Of a stretch of 64,000 nt of DNA, positions 1 to 11,398 are shown piece after piece. Source of the DNA: JAYZDK01 sp964604165 (GTDB lineage Bacteria > Myxococcota_A > UBA796 > CAJQPC01). The notes beneath the pieces are model-generated. The model saw nothing but the letters and a program-made list of their open reading frames with translations. It made no database searches and was not told the origin of the DNA. Position 1 is the stretch's first letter, and each line of letters opens with the position of its first letter. The stretch spans positions 62,001 to 126,000 of the forward strand of contig CAZRYF010000005.1 of the NCBI GenBank assembly GCA_964604165.1, in the 5' to 3' direction. The position numbers and the translations under genes were made by a program.

Positions 1-2030
1 TCGGCGACCAGGCGAAGGGTCGCGCCGGTGACCTGGTTCGGGTCGATGGAGAGGCGATAGCCGCTGGTGGTCTGGCCGGGCGGGATCGGGTCTGTGGTGG
101 TCAGGGTGGCCAGGGTGTGCTCGGTTTCTGCGATGAGAGCGTAGATGGTAAGGGGAATGCCTGCCGGCATCTCCTGGGTGCCTGAGTTCCCCAGGCGCAC
201 AATGAGCTCCGCCTGTCCGTTGTCGCACTCGTCGGTGCAAACGCCCTCCAGGACCGGAACTGCATCGACCCACAAGCGATCCACGCCGTTGGTCAGGCTG
301 CCGCTGCGAAAGGAGTTGTACGTGGGCCAGTTCGCGGGAACGGGGGATGGGACCTCGAGGTTTTCATCGATGTTCGTGATGCTGTAGGCGTGCTGGTTCC
401 ACACGGTCCGGGCCGGGCGCCAGTCGTGGTCGGCGCTGCCCAGCACGAAGACGCCCCAGTGTTCGGTGTCGCCGTGGCCGCCGCCGTTCACCACCAACAC
501 CTCCGCCTCGCCGTCGCCGTCTACGTCGGCCACCACCGGGTACTCGTGCAAGGTGCGGGAGGTATGGCTGTCTGTGGTGTACCGCACGGTTCCCGTGGCG
601 CCGTCGAAGATCCAGAACGCGGTCTCGTCCCCGTAGAGAATCTCAGCGCTGCCATCTCCGTCGAAATCAAAGACCGAGGAGCCGGTGGCGTGGGAGGACT
701 CGTCCTCCACCGGGTGGCTCCAAAGAACCGTGCCGGCTGCCTCGTAGACCGCGTAGCGGCTCGCATCGGCGACCCCGATCTCCACCTCCCCGTCGCCGTC
801 CATGTCCGCCAGAGTGGGGGGGCCTCCATTGCCTGTGCCCGCCAGGGCAAAGGTGGACCGCAAGCCGCAGCTGCCATTGAAGATGTTCACCCGGCCCTCC
901 CCCACGGACACCACCTCTCCCTGCCCGTCTCCATCCAGGTCCGCGACCCCCGGGAAGCCATCCTCTTCGTTTTCCATGACGCAGATCCGGTTGCCCTGGG
1001 CATCCTGGATCGACTTGCCGGTCACGATCTCCTGCTGGCCGTCGCCGTTCAAGTCTGCCGGAAAGGAGTGGTAGCCGATCTCCGGGTAGGCCATGAAGGT
1101 CCCAATCCCGTCGAGCACCTGGTGCAGCAGCGCGCCGGTGGCTCCGTCGATCACGAGGTTGCCCAGAATCACCTCCACCGATCCATCTCCGTCCAAGTCC
1201 CCCAGGGCGGGTGCGTGGCCGCCGCAGGCGATCTCCACGTCGTCCAGGGCCCACTCGAACTGTCCGTCGTGGGTCAACGCCACCACCCGGCAGGGGCTCT
1301 CGTGTGTGTCCCGTACCGGGTTCTCCCCCGAGTCCCCGCCCGTGTCGTCCATGCCGGTGTCATCCGCATCGCCGCTGTCCGGATCCGGTGGAACATCGCC
1401 TGAGTCTTCTGGCTCCGGGGGATCCGGGTCTCCGGGACCCCCCTGGTACAGGCGCCCCGCCACCATCACGATCTCCGGCAGTCCGTCGTTATCGATGTCG
1501 CCGATGGCCACGTTGGTGTACTGGTAGGGGTGGTAGTCCGTGTTCTCGTAGGTGACGTGGTTCACGGTCAGGTGGACGCCGGTTCCCTGGCCGTCCAGGA
1601 TGCGCAGCACTCCGTGGAAGTTGCCCGCGTTGGCGCCCCTGTCGGTCACGATCACGATGTCTGGCACGTCGGTCGCGTCGATGGAGCCGTCCTGGTTGTC
1701 GTCCGTCAGCTGCCCTACCACGGGCGTCATGAGGGTCTCTCGGTACTCCGGGTATTCAAAGGACTCAAAGTCGGTCATGGACCATTCCACCACCACTTCC
1801 AGCTCCGGTGTGCCGCCGGCCCGGCAGGTTTCGTCGAGGGTCACCCGACTCGGCGCCTCCGTGGCCTGTGCATCGCAGAGGTCCAGGGGCAGGGGCGCGG
1901 CGCTGGAGCCGCTGGCGTGGTGGTCCTCACCGTCTTCGGCCTCCGCCGCCTTGTTGTTGAAGAAGTAGTCAGAGCACCCCAGCGACCCGAAGAGGATCCA
2001 CCAGACAGAGAAGCGCCGAAAGTGTCGCAT
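1..2030 (-). CDS. FG-GAP/VCBS-repeat lipoprotein, C-terminus cut by window edge
   Basis: Reading leftward from an ATG at 2030, the frame stays open to the window edge (about 676 residues), so the C-terminus is missing. The N-terminus is a lipoprotein signal with lipobox SLGC, so the protein is probably anchored in the envelope. Most of the rest is a series of FG-GAP/VCBS calcium-binding blades (GDLDGDGSVEV, ADLNGDGQQEI, ADMDGDGEVEI and others), expected to fold as a beta-propeller. An Asp/Pro/Gly-rich linker interrupts the propeller roughly at residues 190-230. The block RTVWNQHAYSITN near the C-terminal end is shared with the lipoprotein at 31143-33164, a clear paralogue. It diverges from the permease gene at 2099. 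Such propellers usually bind ligands or surfaces; the substrate here is unknown. Confidence 0.85.
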   Translation of the reverse strand, partial: MRHFRRFSVWWILFGSLGCSDYFFNNKAAEAEDGEDHHASGSSAAPLPLDLCDAQATEAPSRVTLDETCRAGGTPELEVVVEWSMTDFESFEYPEYRETLMTPVVGQLTDDNQDGSIDATDVPDIVIVTDRGANAGNFHGVLRILDGQGTGVHLTVNHVTYENTDYHPYQYTNVAIGDIDNDGLPEIVMVAGRLYQGGPGDPDPPEPEDSGDVPPDPDSGDADDTGMDDTGGDSGENPVRDTHESPCRVVALTHDGQFEWALDDVEIACGGHAPALGDLDGDGSVEVILGNLVIDGATGALLHQVLDGIGTFMAYPEIGYHSFPADLNGDGQQEIVTGKSIQDAQGNRICVMENEEDGFPGVADLDGDGQGEVVSVGEGRVNIFNGSCGLRSTFALAGTGNGGPPTLADMDGDGEVEIGVADASRYAVYEAAGTVLWSHPVEDESSHATGSSVFDFDGDGSAEILYGDETAFWIFDGATGTVRYTTDSHTSRTLHEYPVVADVDGDGEAEVLVVNGGGHGDTEHWGVFVLGSADHDWRPARTVWNQHAYSITNIDENLEVPSPVPANWPTYNSFRSGSLTNGVDRLWVDAVPVLEGVCTDECDNGQAELIVRLGNSGTQEMPAGIPLTIYALIAETEHTLATLTTTDPIPPGQTTSGYRLSIDPNQVTGATLRLVA

Positions 2031-2098
2031 TGCTTGACCGTGTGCCAGGGGAAGTATACCCGCATGCGATAGGCTCGAAGCCAGGAAAGGGAGACTTC

Positions 2099-3547
2099 AT
2101 GGGCCAGTCTGCGCCAAATCTTCTCTATGGAATTGAGGATGCTCCCCCCACCGGAGAGTGCATGGTCCTGGGATTCCAGCACTACCTGACCATGTTTGGC
2201 TCCACGGTGGCGATTCCATTGATTCTCGCCGGACCTCTAGGGATCGACTCAGCCACGCCCGAAGGGGCGAGGGACCTGGGCTTTCTGATCGCCACGATGT
2301 TTTTCGTCTCGGGCATCACCACGATGCTCCAGACCACCTGGGGAAACCGCCTGCCGATCATCCAGGGCGGGACGTTCTCGTTTCTGACCCCGGCCATCAC
2401 CATTTGCGGATTGGCTGGCGTGGCCGAGATGGGGTTCGAGTTCAAGATGCAGCACGTCCAGGGGGCGATCATTGCGGGCTCACTCGTGGAGATCGCCGTG
2501 GGGGCCACCGGCCTGGTCGGCCGATTGCTACGCTTTGTGGGGCCGATCACCATCGCGCCCACCATTGCCCTGATTGGCTTGTCCTTGTTCAAGTTTGGGG
2601 CCCCTGTGGCGGGCACACATTGGCCCATTGGCGGCCTGACCATCGCGCTGATCATCCTGTTTTCCCAGTACCTGCGCACCCGGTCCCGGGCCTTTGAGCT
2701 CTACCCGATCCTCATGGCCATTGTGGGGGCCTGGATTGTGGCCGCGACCTGCACTGCAACTGGCGTGTTCCAGGAGGGCCATCCGGCGTTCACCAGCATG
2801 AAGAACCTGGAGAACGCCCCATGGTTCCGCATACCCATGCCCTTTCAGTGGGGCATGCCCCAGTTTGGTGTGGCGGCCTTTGTGGGCATGTTGGCCGGGT
2901 ACATCGCATCCATGGTGGAGTCTATTGGGGACTACTACGCCTGTGCACGTCTCTCGGGCGCCCCTATCCCCGATCAGCGGACCATCAACCGGGGCATCAC
3001 CTTCGAGGGCATTGGTTGCCTTGTGGCGGGGATCTTCGGGACGGGCAATGGCACCACGAGCTACAGCGAGAACATCGGTGCCATCGGGCTCACCCGGGTG
3101 GGGTCTCGGCGGGTGGTGCAAGCCGGAGCGCTGATCATGATTGTCCTGGGGATGGTTTCCAAGTTCGGGGCCCTTTTCACCACCATTCCCCAGCCGATTG
3201 TGGGGGGTATGTACTGCGCCATGTTTGGCATGATCGCGGCGGTGGGCCTGTCGAATCTGCAGTTCGTGAACCTCAACAGCGCCCGCAACCTGTTCATCCT
3301 CGGATTTGCCTTCTTCATGGGGCTGTCGGTGCCTGAGTACTTCAGCGCCAACCCGGTGGTGTTTGAGCCGGCCTGGCTGGCCACCATCATGAACACGCTG
3401 GGCAGCACGGGAATGGCGGTGGGGGCGTTTACGGCCTTGTTCTTGGACAACACCATCGCGGGAACCGACGAGGAAAGGGGGCTGGTGGCCTGGGCTGCAC
3501 CGCCGGAAGACGGTGTGGAGGACACGGAGCCCCTGACGAGCCAGTAG
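2099..3547 (+). CDS. NCS2/NAT-family nucleobase (xanthine/uracil-type) permease
   Basis: Inner-membrane transporter of 482 residues from the nucleobase-cation symport 2 (NAT/SLC23) family, which imports uracil, xanthine, uric acid or, in animals, ascorbate. The family signature is clear: QHYLTMFGST near the N-terminus, QGGTFSFLTPA in the third helix region and the NAT motif ENIGAIGLTR, followed by many hydrophobic helices. The first motif residue is Glu, as in UraA-type proteins, but the exact substrate cannot be read from this. The ATG at 2099 is chosen because AGGAAAGGGA lies just upstream and the family homology begins there; an in-frame TTG further upstream adds only unconserved residues. 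It is alone on its strand and ends five bases before the convergent gene at 3553. Confidence 0.9.
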   Translation: MGQSAPNLLYGIEDAPPTGECMVLGFQHYLTMFGSTVAIPLILAGPLGIDSATPEGARDLGFLIATMFFVSGITTMLQTTWGNRLPIIQGGTFSFLTPAITICGLAGVAEMGFEFKMQHVQGAIIAGSLVEIAVGATGLVGRLLRFVGPITIAPTIALIGLSLFKFGAPVAGTHWPIGGLTIALIILFSQYLRTRSRAFELYPILMAIVGAWIVAATCTATGVFQEGHPAFTSMKNLENAPWFRIPMPFQWGMPQFGVAAFVGMLAGYIASMVESIGDYYACARLSGAPIPDQRTINRGITFEGIGCLVAGIFGTGNGTTSYSENIGAIGLTRVGSRRVVQAGALIMIVLGMVSKFGALFTTIPQPIVGGMYCAMFGMIAAVGLSNLQFVNLNSARNLFILGFAFFMGLSVPEYFSANPVVFEPAWLATIMNTLGSTGMAVGAFTALFLDNTIAGTDEERGLVAWAAPPEDGVEDTEPLTSQ

Positions 3548-3552
3548 GGGCG

Positions 3553-4553
3553 CTACTCGCAGTACTCGGTCAGCTCCACATAGGCGCGGCCGGTGGCGCT
3601 GCCGCTCACGGTGGCGGCGCCCTCCCAGTAGACCTGGTAGTCCGTGCCGATTTCCTGGTCTTCCATCACGGGGGTGACGGTGAAGGTCTCGCCGCCGACG
3701 GACAGGTCCCAACCCATGGGGAAGGTGCAGCCGGTGGTGGGGCTGGTCCACTCTCCTGTGGCGGTCACGGTGACTTCTTCTTCCTCAACGCTGTTGCAGT
3801 CCGCATCCGTCACCGTGGCCCCTGCGAGCAGGTCGCCATCTTCGGGTCGGAGCAGGAAAACCATGATCTCCCGGCCATCGTCCAGCTGCAGGGCGAACCA
3901 GTCCCAGCCCATTCCGACCGCCTCAGCCAGGGCCCCCCACTGGTGGTCAAACCAGCCTGTGCCTGAGACCTCCCGGGTCTCTCCGTCAATCTGAAGGGTG
4001 CCTTCCGCGGTCATGCGGGGACGGGAATAGTAGTAGGTGTACCCGCCAAAGGGGTATTCGGTGTAGCCGGTGCTGTGCTGGAGAACCGGTGCCTTGGTAG
4101 CCACGAGGTCCAGGTCCAGAACGCTGCTTCCGGTCTCCCCATGCAGGTGGTCCGACCCGTTGGCTCCCGCTGCGTTCTGGTCGCCCATGGAGAAGGAAAA
4201 CCCGCCCTCTGCAGGCGCGGTTGCTGAGGCGCCCATCTGGTAGTCCACGAGGAAGTCAAAGTCCTGGGCGTCTACATCTGTGAGGGCGTGGTGGACCATC
4301 ATCGCGGTGGAGGACCCAAAGACAAAGGAGAAGTACACGTGTTCGAAGCCGTACCACCGTCCGGCCTCGTCCTGAAGGTGCCCGGTCCAGTACCACCACT
4401 CGACATCCTCGTCGTGGGGGGACTCGTCCAGGGGAAGCACCACGTCTCCCTCGGGGACCGTGTCACAGGCCGAGGAGGGGTCCGTTGCGCTGTCGGCCCC
4501 GGTGTCCTCCGAAGGAGGGGTACAGGAAGCCAGGATCCATGCAGCTGCGAGCA

Positions 4554-4557
<4 letters not shown>
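3553..4557 (-). CDS. CrtC/AttH-like lipocalin-type lipoprotein
   Basis: A 334-residue protein beginning with a short lipoprotein signal (lipobox ILASC). The body matches the predicted-hydrolase/AttH family that also contains the N-terminal half of carotenoid 1,2-hydratase CrtC: the paired motifs EWWYWTGHL near residue 60 and GWFDHQWG near residue 190 are diagnostic, with a beta-rich lipocalin-like body. No carotenoid gene is nearby, so hydratase activity should not be assumed; many members are secreted proteins of unknown substrate. The ATG at 4557 overlaps the TGA of the preceding gene (ATGA) behind a GGGAGG site, giving translational coupling. It is the last gene of the leftward run that begins with the DsbA-like protein at 7865. 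Confidence 0.8.
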
Positions 4558-5789
<1,232 letters not shown>

Positions 5790-5817
5790 GGTGCCTCCGG
5801 TGCCCGATGTCCGGGAC

Positions 5818-6834
5818 TTACAGGGAACGGATCAAGGAGAGGTTGCCGTCATAAAGTCGGCGTAGATCGTCAATTCCATATCGGAGCATCACCATGCGGT
5901 CGAACCCCATGCCGAAGGCAAACCCATTCCACTCGGCGGGATCGTGTCCACAGGCGGTGAGCACGTTGGGGTGGACCATCCCGCAGGGGATGACCTCGAT
6001 CCAGCCCGTGGACTTGCACACGCTGCAACCGCTGCCGGTGCAGAAGATGCACTCAATGTCCAGGTCCAGGCCGGGCTCGACGAAAGGGTAGAAGGCCGGT
6101 CGAAAGCGGGTGGGGACCGTGCGTCCCATGAGGCGCTCCACCAGCCCCTCCAGAGTGGCCTTGAGGTGCCCTACGGTGACGTCCCGGTCAATAAACAGAC
6201 CTTCCACCTGGTTGAAGCAGGCCAGGTGCGTGGCGTCGATGGTTTCGTTTCGAAAGCACTTTCCAGGCGCGATGATGCGCAAGGGGGGGGCGTGGTTTTC
6301 CAGGGTGCGGATCTGGACCGAGCTTGTGTGGGTCCGGGGGACCTCGCCGGTGTCCAGGTAGAAGGTGTCCCACACATCCCGGGCCGGATGATCCGCGGGA
6401 ATGTTCAAGGCGTCGAAGTTGTGCCATTCGTCCTCGATTTCGGGACCGGAGGCCACTGAGAATCCAAGTCCGTGGAAGTGGTCGATGACCTCTGCGAGAA
6501 GCCGGGTGATGGGATGGAGCTTGCCTGACCCCTGGGATTGGGGCGGCAGGGATGGATCCAGCCAGCCTTTGGCCAGGTCGGCATCGGCTTTGGCTCGCTC
6601 CAGGTGCTCCTTGTGGGCAGCAAGCTGGGACTCGAGTGCATCCCGGAGGGCGTTCACCTGGCTGCCCCAGCCCGCGCGCTCCTCGGGAGGGAGGGCGCCT
6701 GTTTGCTTCAAGAGGGCCTTGACCTCTCCCTTTTTTCCCAGGTAGGCGACGCGAATTTCGTCGAGGGACCCCAGGTCTTCGGCGCTTGCCAGCCGGGTCT
6801 CAAACTCTTTCTTGATGGTCTCCAGTGGCTTCAC
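5818..6834 (-). CDS. pheS: Phenylalanine--tRNA ligase alpha subunit
   Basis: Alpha subunit (338 residues, normal length) of the alpha2-beta2 phenylalanyl-tRNA synthetase, which charges tRNA-Phe in the cytoplasm. An N-terminal coiled-coil arm (about residues 1-90) precedes the class II catalytic core: motif 2 region GKCFRNETIDATH, the Phe-binding FYPFVEPGLDLDI region, and motif 3 GFAFGMGFDRMVMLRYG. The Cys-rich insert CTGSGCSVCKSTGW is shared by many bacterial PheS proteins. The GTG start at 6834 overlaps the upstream TGA as GTGA and fits the family N-terminus; the upstream extension in this frame is unrelated. The beta subunit gene is not adjacent but lies at 43927-46302. Confidence 0.95.
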   Translation of the reverse strand: MKPLETIKKEFETRLASAEDLGSLDEIRVAYLGKKGEVKALLKQTGALPPEERAGWGSQVNALRDALESQLAAHKEHLERAKADADLAKGWLDPSLPPQSQGSGKLHPITRLLAEVIDHFHGLGFSVASGPEIEDEWHNFDALNIPADHPARDVWDTFYLDTGEVPRTHTSSVQIRTLENHAPPLRIIAPGKCFRNETIDATHLACFNQVEGLFIDRDVTVGHLKATLEGLVERLMGRTVPTRFRPAFYPFVEPGLDLDIECIFCTGSGCSVCKSTGWIEVIPCGMVHPNVLTACGHDPAEWNGFAFGMGFDRMVMLRYGIDDLRRLYDGNLSLIRSL

Positions 6835-7865
6835 TGTTCGCCCAACTCCCGATCGATAATCTCCTTGAAGGAAGCATAGGGCAGTGCACCGGACAGGAAG
6901 ATCCCGTTCACGAAAAACGCCGGCGTTCCGGTGACTCCGGCCTTGGTTCCGGCTTCCATGTCGGCCATGATCTCCTTTACCTGGGGCTCGGGGTCCGCTA
7001 CGCAGGCGCGCCAGGCCTCCATCTCCACCTGTGCATCGAAGGCGTACTTCTCCAGGTCGGTATCCTGCAGCGCTCCTTGGTTGGACATGAGGATGTCGTG
7101 CATGGCCCAGTACTTGTCCTGTGCTCCCGCACAGTTCGCGGCCACAGCCGCCGGAATGGCGCGATCGTGGAATTGCAGGGGAAAGTCTCGAAACACGACC
7201 TGAATCTGGTCTTTGTACTCGGCGAGAAGTTGCTCCATGACCTCGCCGGCCTTGCCGCAGTAGGGGCACTGGTATTCGGCGAATTCAATGATCGTGATGG
7301 GGGCATCAGCCGGCCCCTTGGACGGATTGCCCGCCCCTTCCATGGGAATGCGCGGAAGCTCCGGGTAAGGCAGGTCCAAGTGGACCTTGTGCTTTTCCAT
7401 CAGCTCGCCCAGAAGCACCTGGGCCGCCTCTGAACGGGACTGTTGCTGCCACGCATCCGTCAGCTGGGCCCGGACGGCATCCAGGGGTTGCCCTCCGAAA
7501 TGCTGGGCATACCGGGCATGGAAGGCCATGAGGTCCTCTTCCGTGGGTTCGCCCACCTGGCCCACCACCTGCTTCTCCAACCAAGGGTCAATCTCCATGC
7601 CGGCAGCGGAGGCCTCGGACTCCAGGATTGCATCGATGACCATGCGGTTGGCTGTCTGCTTCATCAGCTCGTGGCGGTTCTGGAGGTACTCAATCTCCAG
7701 CTGGCTTAGTTCCGCCTCCGCGGCCTGGCTCAGAGCGCCCAGGGTCAGCGTGCCGCCGCTCCAGGTCACGACCGTGTCTCCGGCGGATGCCTGCGCGGTG
7801 GAGGGGAGTCCCAACACTTCTGTGGGGTGGGAACAGGCAGCGAGAAAGAGGAGGTGCATCATCAT
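6831..7865 (-). CDS. DsbA-family thioredoxin-like lipoprotein with helical N-domain
   Basis: A 344-residue envelope protein. A very short lipoprotein signal (MMMHLLFLAAC) is followed by a helical N-domain resembling the SurA/parvulin N-terminal chaperone region (about residues 50-170). A DsbA-like thioredoxin domain follows, with active site CPYC at 200-203 and the cis-proline loop TGTPAF around residue 315. It likely oxidises or isomerises disulfides in exported proteins; the window encodes many Cys-rich lipoproteins as possible clients. I place the start at the first ATG of the ATGATGATG run because it directly precedes the signal peptide; an in-frame upstream ATG at 7898 would bury it. It heads the run DsbA-like, pheS, two lipoproteins, and overlaps pheS by GTGA. 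Confidence 0.85.
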   Translation of the reverse strand: MMMHLLFLAACSHPTEVLGLPSTAQASAGDTVVTWSGGTLTLGALSQAAEAELSQLEIEYLQNRHELMKQTANRMVIDAILESEASAAGMEIDPWLEKQVVGQVGEPTEEDLMAFHARYAQHFGGQPLDAVRAQLTDAWQQQSRSEAAQVLLGELMEKHKVHLDLPYPELPRIPMEGAGNPSKGPADAPITIIEFAEYQCPYCGKAGEVMEQLLAEYKDQIQVVFRDFPLQFHDRAIPAAVAANCAGAQDKYWAMHDILMSNQGALQDTDLEKYAFDAQVEMEAWRACVADPEPQVKEIMADMEAGTKAGVTGTPAFFVNGIFLSGALPYASFKEIIDRELGEQ

Positions 7866-7943
7866 GGTGCCGCCGGATCTAACACAACCGAACCCCAACG
7901 ACGCCCATCGCCTAAGCTATAAAGCTCGACGGGAGGCCGTCCC

Positions 7944-10900
7944 TTGGCCCAAGTAGAATTCCCCACCCCCGATAGCATTGGTCCCTACCGGGTTCTGCGT
8001 CCCATCGCCCGGGGCGGAATGGGGGCGGTCTTCGAGGCAGAGGATCCCGCCAGCGGCGAGCGCGTCGCGGTCAAGTTGTTGACCCATCGGGGGCTCGCCC
8101 GTCCGCGTTTTGCGCGGGAGTACAAGGCTTTGACCCGCCTGGATCACAAGAACATCGTGCGGGTCTTTCGGTACGGAATGCACGAGGGGAACCCCTACCT
8201 GTCCATGGAATTCTTGGATGGCGATCCGGTGCAGATCCATGTGCACCGACAAGGGCCGCCCGGAGATGCCGCTCGCGGAGAAGAGGTCGTTCGGGTGGGG
8301 GTCAAGGTGTCTCGCGCCCTGGCCTACCTGCATGATCGTGGAATTGTGCACCGAGATCTCAAGTCCTCAAACATCATGGTGTTGCCAGAGGGGCAGGTGA
8401 AGCTGCTGGACTTTGGGACCGCCCGCCAGATGCATGGGGAGGAAGAAATCACCCGACGAGGGGAGTTCGTGGGCACTTTTGCCTATGCCTCGCCTGAGCA
8501 GATCACAGGAGAGGCGGTGGATGCGAAGTCCGACCTGTACTCCCTGGGGGTCCTGCTGTATCGCTTGAGCACCGGCCGCCGGCCTTTCAAGGCTGACTCT
8601 CCCCACGAGCTCGCCCGGCTGCACGTGGAGCGACGCCCTGTGCCCCCTCGAAAGCTCGTGCCCATGCTGCCGGAGGCACTGGATCAGTTGATTCTGAGGC
8701 TCCTGGAGAAGGATCCGGGGGACCGTCCGGCGTCTGCGGCGGTGGTGGCGGATTACCTGGCAAGTCAATTGGTGGGAATACCTCAGGCGGAGCGCCCGAC
8801 CCTGGGACCCTCGCGGTTGGTGGGGCGCTCGGAGCAGCTGGATAAGGTCACGGAGCTTCTCGCGCAGGAGTCTCCGGGCAAGGTCGTGCTGGTGGTGGGA
8901 AGTGCGGGGTCTGGCCGTTCCCGCATGATGCGATCTGTGGTCGCTGGAGCACGACAGAAGGGATGGCGCTGCTACAGCGGTCGCTTTGGTGGGGAGCGTG
9001 GACTGGGTGTGCTGTTGGAGGTGGCCGACGATGTCCAGCGAACCCTGGGTATTGAGGACGAGACCACAGCGGAGTTTGGGGACGACATCGAGATGGCCAC
9101 GGGCACGGTCCAGGAGCAGCTCTTCGGGTACGTGGCCACGAGCCTGATTCGCTGCGCACAGGAGGAGGGTCGCGTGCTTGTGGCCCTTGGGGATCTTCAC
9201 CGCGCCAGTCCTGTGGCACTGGATGCGTTGTCCTACACGAGGCAGCGCTGCCGGGAGGCGGAGGTTCCGGTGCTGTTCCTTGGAACGGCCCCGGATGACT
9301 CCGATGCCCCGGGAACGGCCATTCGAAAGCGCTTGCCCGAGGCAAGTCGCGTGGACTTGCAGCCCCTTGAGGCGGAGGAGGTCCAGAAGCTGGTGCAGAG
9401 CATGCTCGGAGGGCAGCCACCTTCCATGGAGCTGGCAAGGTCCATTCACAAGGTGACTGGCGGGATGCCGGGGTTTGTGGGTGAGGTGGTTCGTGCCATG
9501 GTCCAGGGGGCGCTTCTCGAGGCCCGCAAGACCCGGGAGGGAATCGAGTGGGTGGATCGAACCGGGGGAGAGATTGGAATTCCCAGTACGGCCCGGGATG
9601 CCATTCGCCTGCGCTTGGATGCGTTGCCTGTGGAGGCGCTGCGTTTGCTGCAGGGGCTTGCGGTGGCTGGGGGAGAGGCCCGAACCAGGGTCCTTGCGCA
9701 GGCGGTGGAAGGATCCCCGGTGGAGGTGGCCTCGATCCTTCAGGACCTTGTCAGTCGACGCCTTCTCAACTCCCGGGATGGAGCCCGGGACGAGATCTGG
9801 TCCTTTCGAATGGGCTTGACCCGGGAGCTCCTGATGGAGCGCCTTCGCGACCTGCGACGCGACGTGTTTCGACGGCTTCTGGCTCAGGCCATGCGCGGGG
9901 AGCCACCGGGGCCGGCCAAGATCCGACTCTTGGCGGAAGCAGGCTGGGCGGATGAAGCCATTTCGGAGACGGTGGAATGGGCGGTGCCGTTGTTGGAGTG
10001 GGATCGGGCGGAGGAGGTGGCCCCTGTCCTTGCGACCGCGGTGGCTGCTGTCCCCACCGTGAAGAAGCCCGATCGACAGACCCTGGCTTGCCTCTACCTG
10101 GCCTCTGCCAGGTGTCGCCTGGTCTCTCATCCGGGGGATCCGGAAGCCAAGCTCTCCATCGATCGGGCCTATGCCATGGCGCCAACGGAGATTCTTCGAG
10201 GGGAAATCAACATGCACCATGCAAGGTTGCAAGTGGCCCAGGGAGACCTGGATGGTGCGTGGGACTTGTTGGAAAAGGCCCGCACCCGGGTGGCCCGGGC
10301 CCCGGCGCTTCTCAAGGCCGAGGTGGGCATGAACCTGGGTCGTGTGCAGTGGTACCGGGGTCACTTTGTCGAGGCCATGCACTGGTTTCAGGCCGGCCTG
10401 GAACACGCTCGCCGTCATGGCCAGGGACGGTACATTGCCCGTGCACTCCTTGGCCGGGGGGTGGTGCACCTCGCCCAAGGAGGGATTCGTGCGGCTGAGA
10501 CTGACCTGAGGGAGTCTGCTCTGCTTTATGAGCAAGCAGGGGATCGGGAGGGGCTGTGGCACGCCCAGGCCAACCTCTGCGACCTGCTCCGGCACAAGGC
10601 GGCCTTTGCTGAGGGTGTGCAGTTGTTGACCGAGGAGCTTCCTGCCTTGCGGGAGGGAGCCTCGGCCTTTCGGTATGCTCTGATGCTGCTGAACCTTGCC
10701 GAGCTGGAGGTGGAGATGATCCGCCTGGGACGGGCCCGGCAGCGGGTGGAGCGCGTGGAGACTGAATTGGATCTGGGGGAGCACTTGCATCTTCGTGCGG
10801 GGTTGGGGCTGGTCAAGGCAAAGATCGCCCTGGCCAGCGGAGACCACCGCGAGGCCCTCACGCTTCTCGATCCCCTTGTGGGAGAGGCAGAGGACGCTGA

Positions 10901-11333
10901 TCTTCGAATCATCTCCTCCCAGCTGCGGGTCTACCGGGGGGAGGCACGGGTTGGCCTCGGGGAGATGGAACTAGGTGCAGACGACCTGGCTCTGGGAATC
11001 CAGGAGCTTCAGGAGGAAGGCCACATGCCTGTGCTGGGAGAGGCCTGCGCGGCACGCGCCCGGGCGCTCTCCGGACGAGAAGACCCGGACCTTTCGTTCG
11101 GGCCCGTGCTGAGGTGGATGTTTGACGAGCCCGTCCACGCACTTCGCATGGAGTATCTCCTGGCAAGCGCCCGTTATGCGCAGTCTCTCGGCAGCACCCT
11201 CCGCGCACAGAGGTTCTTTCAGGAAGCGGAGGGTCTACTCCAGGAGATCTACCGGGTGATGAGACCTGCGGACCAGGCAGCCATGTCCATCCATCCCTGG
11301 GCTGCGGCAATTCGCCGGGGATTGGGGCAGTAG
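7944..11333 (+). CDS. Ser/Thr protein kinase with ATPase-like and TPR regions
   Basis: Large cytoplasmic signalling protein (1129 residues). The N-terminal Hanks-type kinase is complete: glycine loop ARGGMGAVF at 22-30, VAVK with Lys44, catalytic HRDLK at 136-140, DFG at 156-158, and SPEQ in the activation segment. An AAA_16/PknK-like NTPase module begins with a GRSEQL box near residue 293 and has a Walker A-like loop GSAGSGRS in which Arg325 replaces the usual lysine. The C-terminal half is helical with TPR-like repeats for partner binding. The TTG at 7944 is chosen because GGGAGG sits seven bases upstream and the kinase homology begins immediately. It is a paralogue of the three kinases at 55422-64000. 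Its target is unknown. Confidence 0.9.
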   Translation: MAQVEFPTPDSIGPYRVLRPIARGGMGAVFEAEDPASGERVAVKLLTHRGLARPRFAREYKALTRLDHKNIVRVFRYGMHEGNPYLSMEFLDGDPVQIHVHRQGPPGDAARGEEVVRVGVKVSRALAYLHDRGIVHRDLKSSNIMVLPEGQVKLLDFGTARQMHGEEEITRRGEFVGTFAYASPEQITGEAVDAKSDLYSLGVLLYRLSTGRRPFKADSPHELARLHVERRPVPPRKLVPMLPEALDQLILRLLEKDPGDRPASAAVVADYLASQLVGIPQAERPTLGPSRLVGRSEQLDKVTELLAQESPGKVVLVVGSAGSGRSRMMRSVVAGARQKGWRCYSGRFGGERGLGVLLEVADDVQRTLGIEDETTAEFGDDIEMATGTVQEQLFGYVATSLIRCAQEEGRVLVALGDLHRASPVALDALSYTRQRCREAEVPVLFLGTAPDDSDAPGTAIRKRLPEASRVDLQPLEAEEVQKLVQSMLGGQPPSMELARSIHKVTGGMPGFVGEVVRAMVQGALLEARKTREGIEWVDRTGGEIGIPSTARDAIRLRLDALPVEALRLLQGLAVAGGEARTRVLAQAVEGSPVEVASILQDLVSRRLLNSRDGARDEIWSFRMGLTRELLMERLRDLRRDVFRRLLAQAMRGEPPGPAKIRLLAEAGWADEAISETVEWAVPLLEWDRAEEVAPVLATAVAAVPTVKKPDRQTLACLYLASARCRLVSHPGDPEAKLSIDRAYAMAPTEILRGEINMHHARLQVAQGDLDGAWDLLEKARTRVARAPALLKAEVGMNLGRVQWYRGHFVEAMHWFQAGLEHARRHGQGRYIARALLGRGVVHLAQGGIRAAETDLRESALLYEQAGDREGLWHAQANLCDLLRHKAAFAEGVQLLTEELPALREGASAFRYALMLLNLAELEVEMIRLGRARQRVERVETELDLGEHLHLRAGLGLVKAKIALASGDHREALTLLDPLVGEAEDADLRIISSQLRVYRGEARVGLGEMELGADDLALGIQELQEEGHMPVLGEACAARARALSGREDPDLSFGPVLRWMFDEPVHALRMEYLLASARYAQSLGSTLRAQRFFQEAEGLLQEIYRVMRPADQAAMSIHPWAAAIRRGLGQ

Positions 11334-11398
11334 GGTCAACTTGGTGTGAGTGTTCTGTGGGTGCTGGCGCCCACCCGGGCCCGCATTAGGGTTGCACC

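Noticed and set aside
2025..2055. TGGCACA on the minus strand upstream of the FG-GAP lipoprotein as a sigma-54 site
   Set aside because: GG-to-GC spacing is 13 and the -12 element would fall inside the start region.
8367..10847. Long open frame antisense to the kinase gene
   Set aside because: High-GC antisense frame with His/Gln-rich low-complexity translation, no motifs and no ribosome site; the sense frame is a clear kinase.
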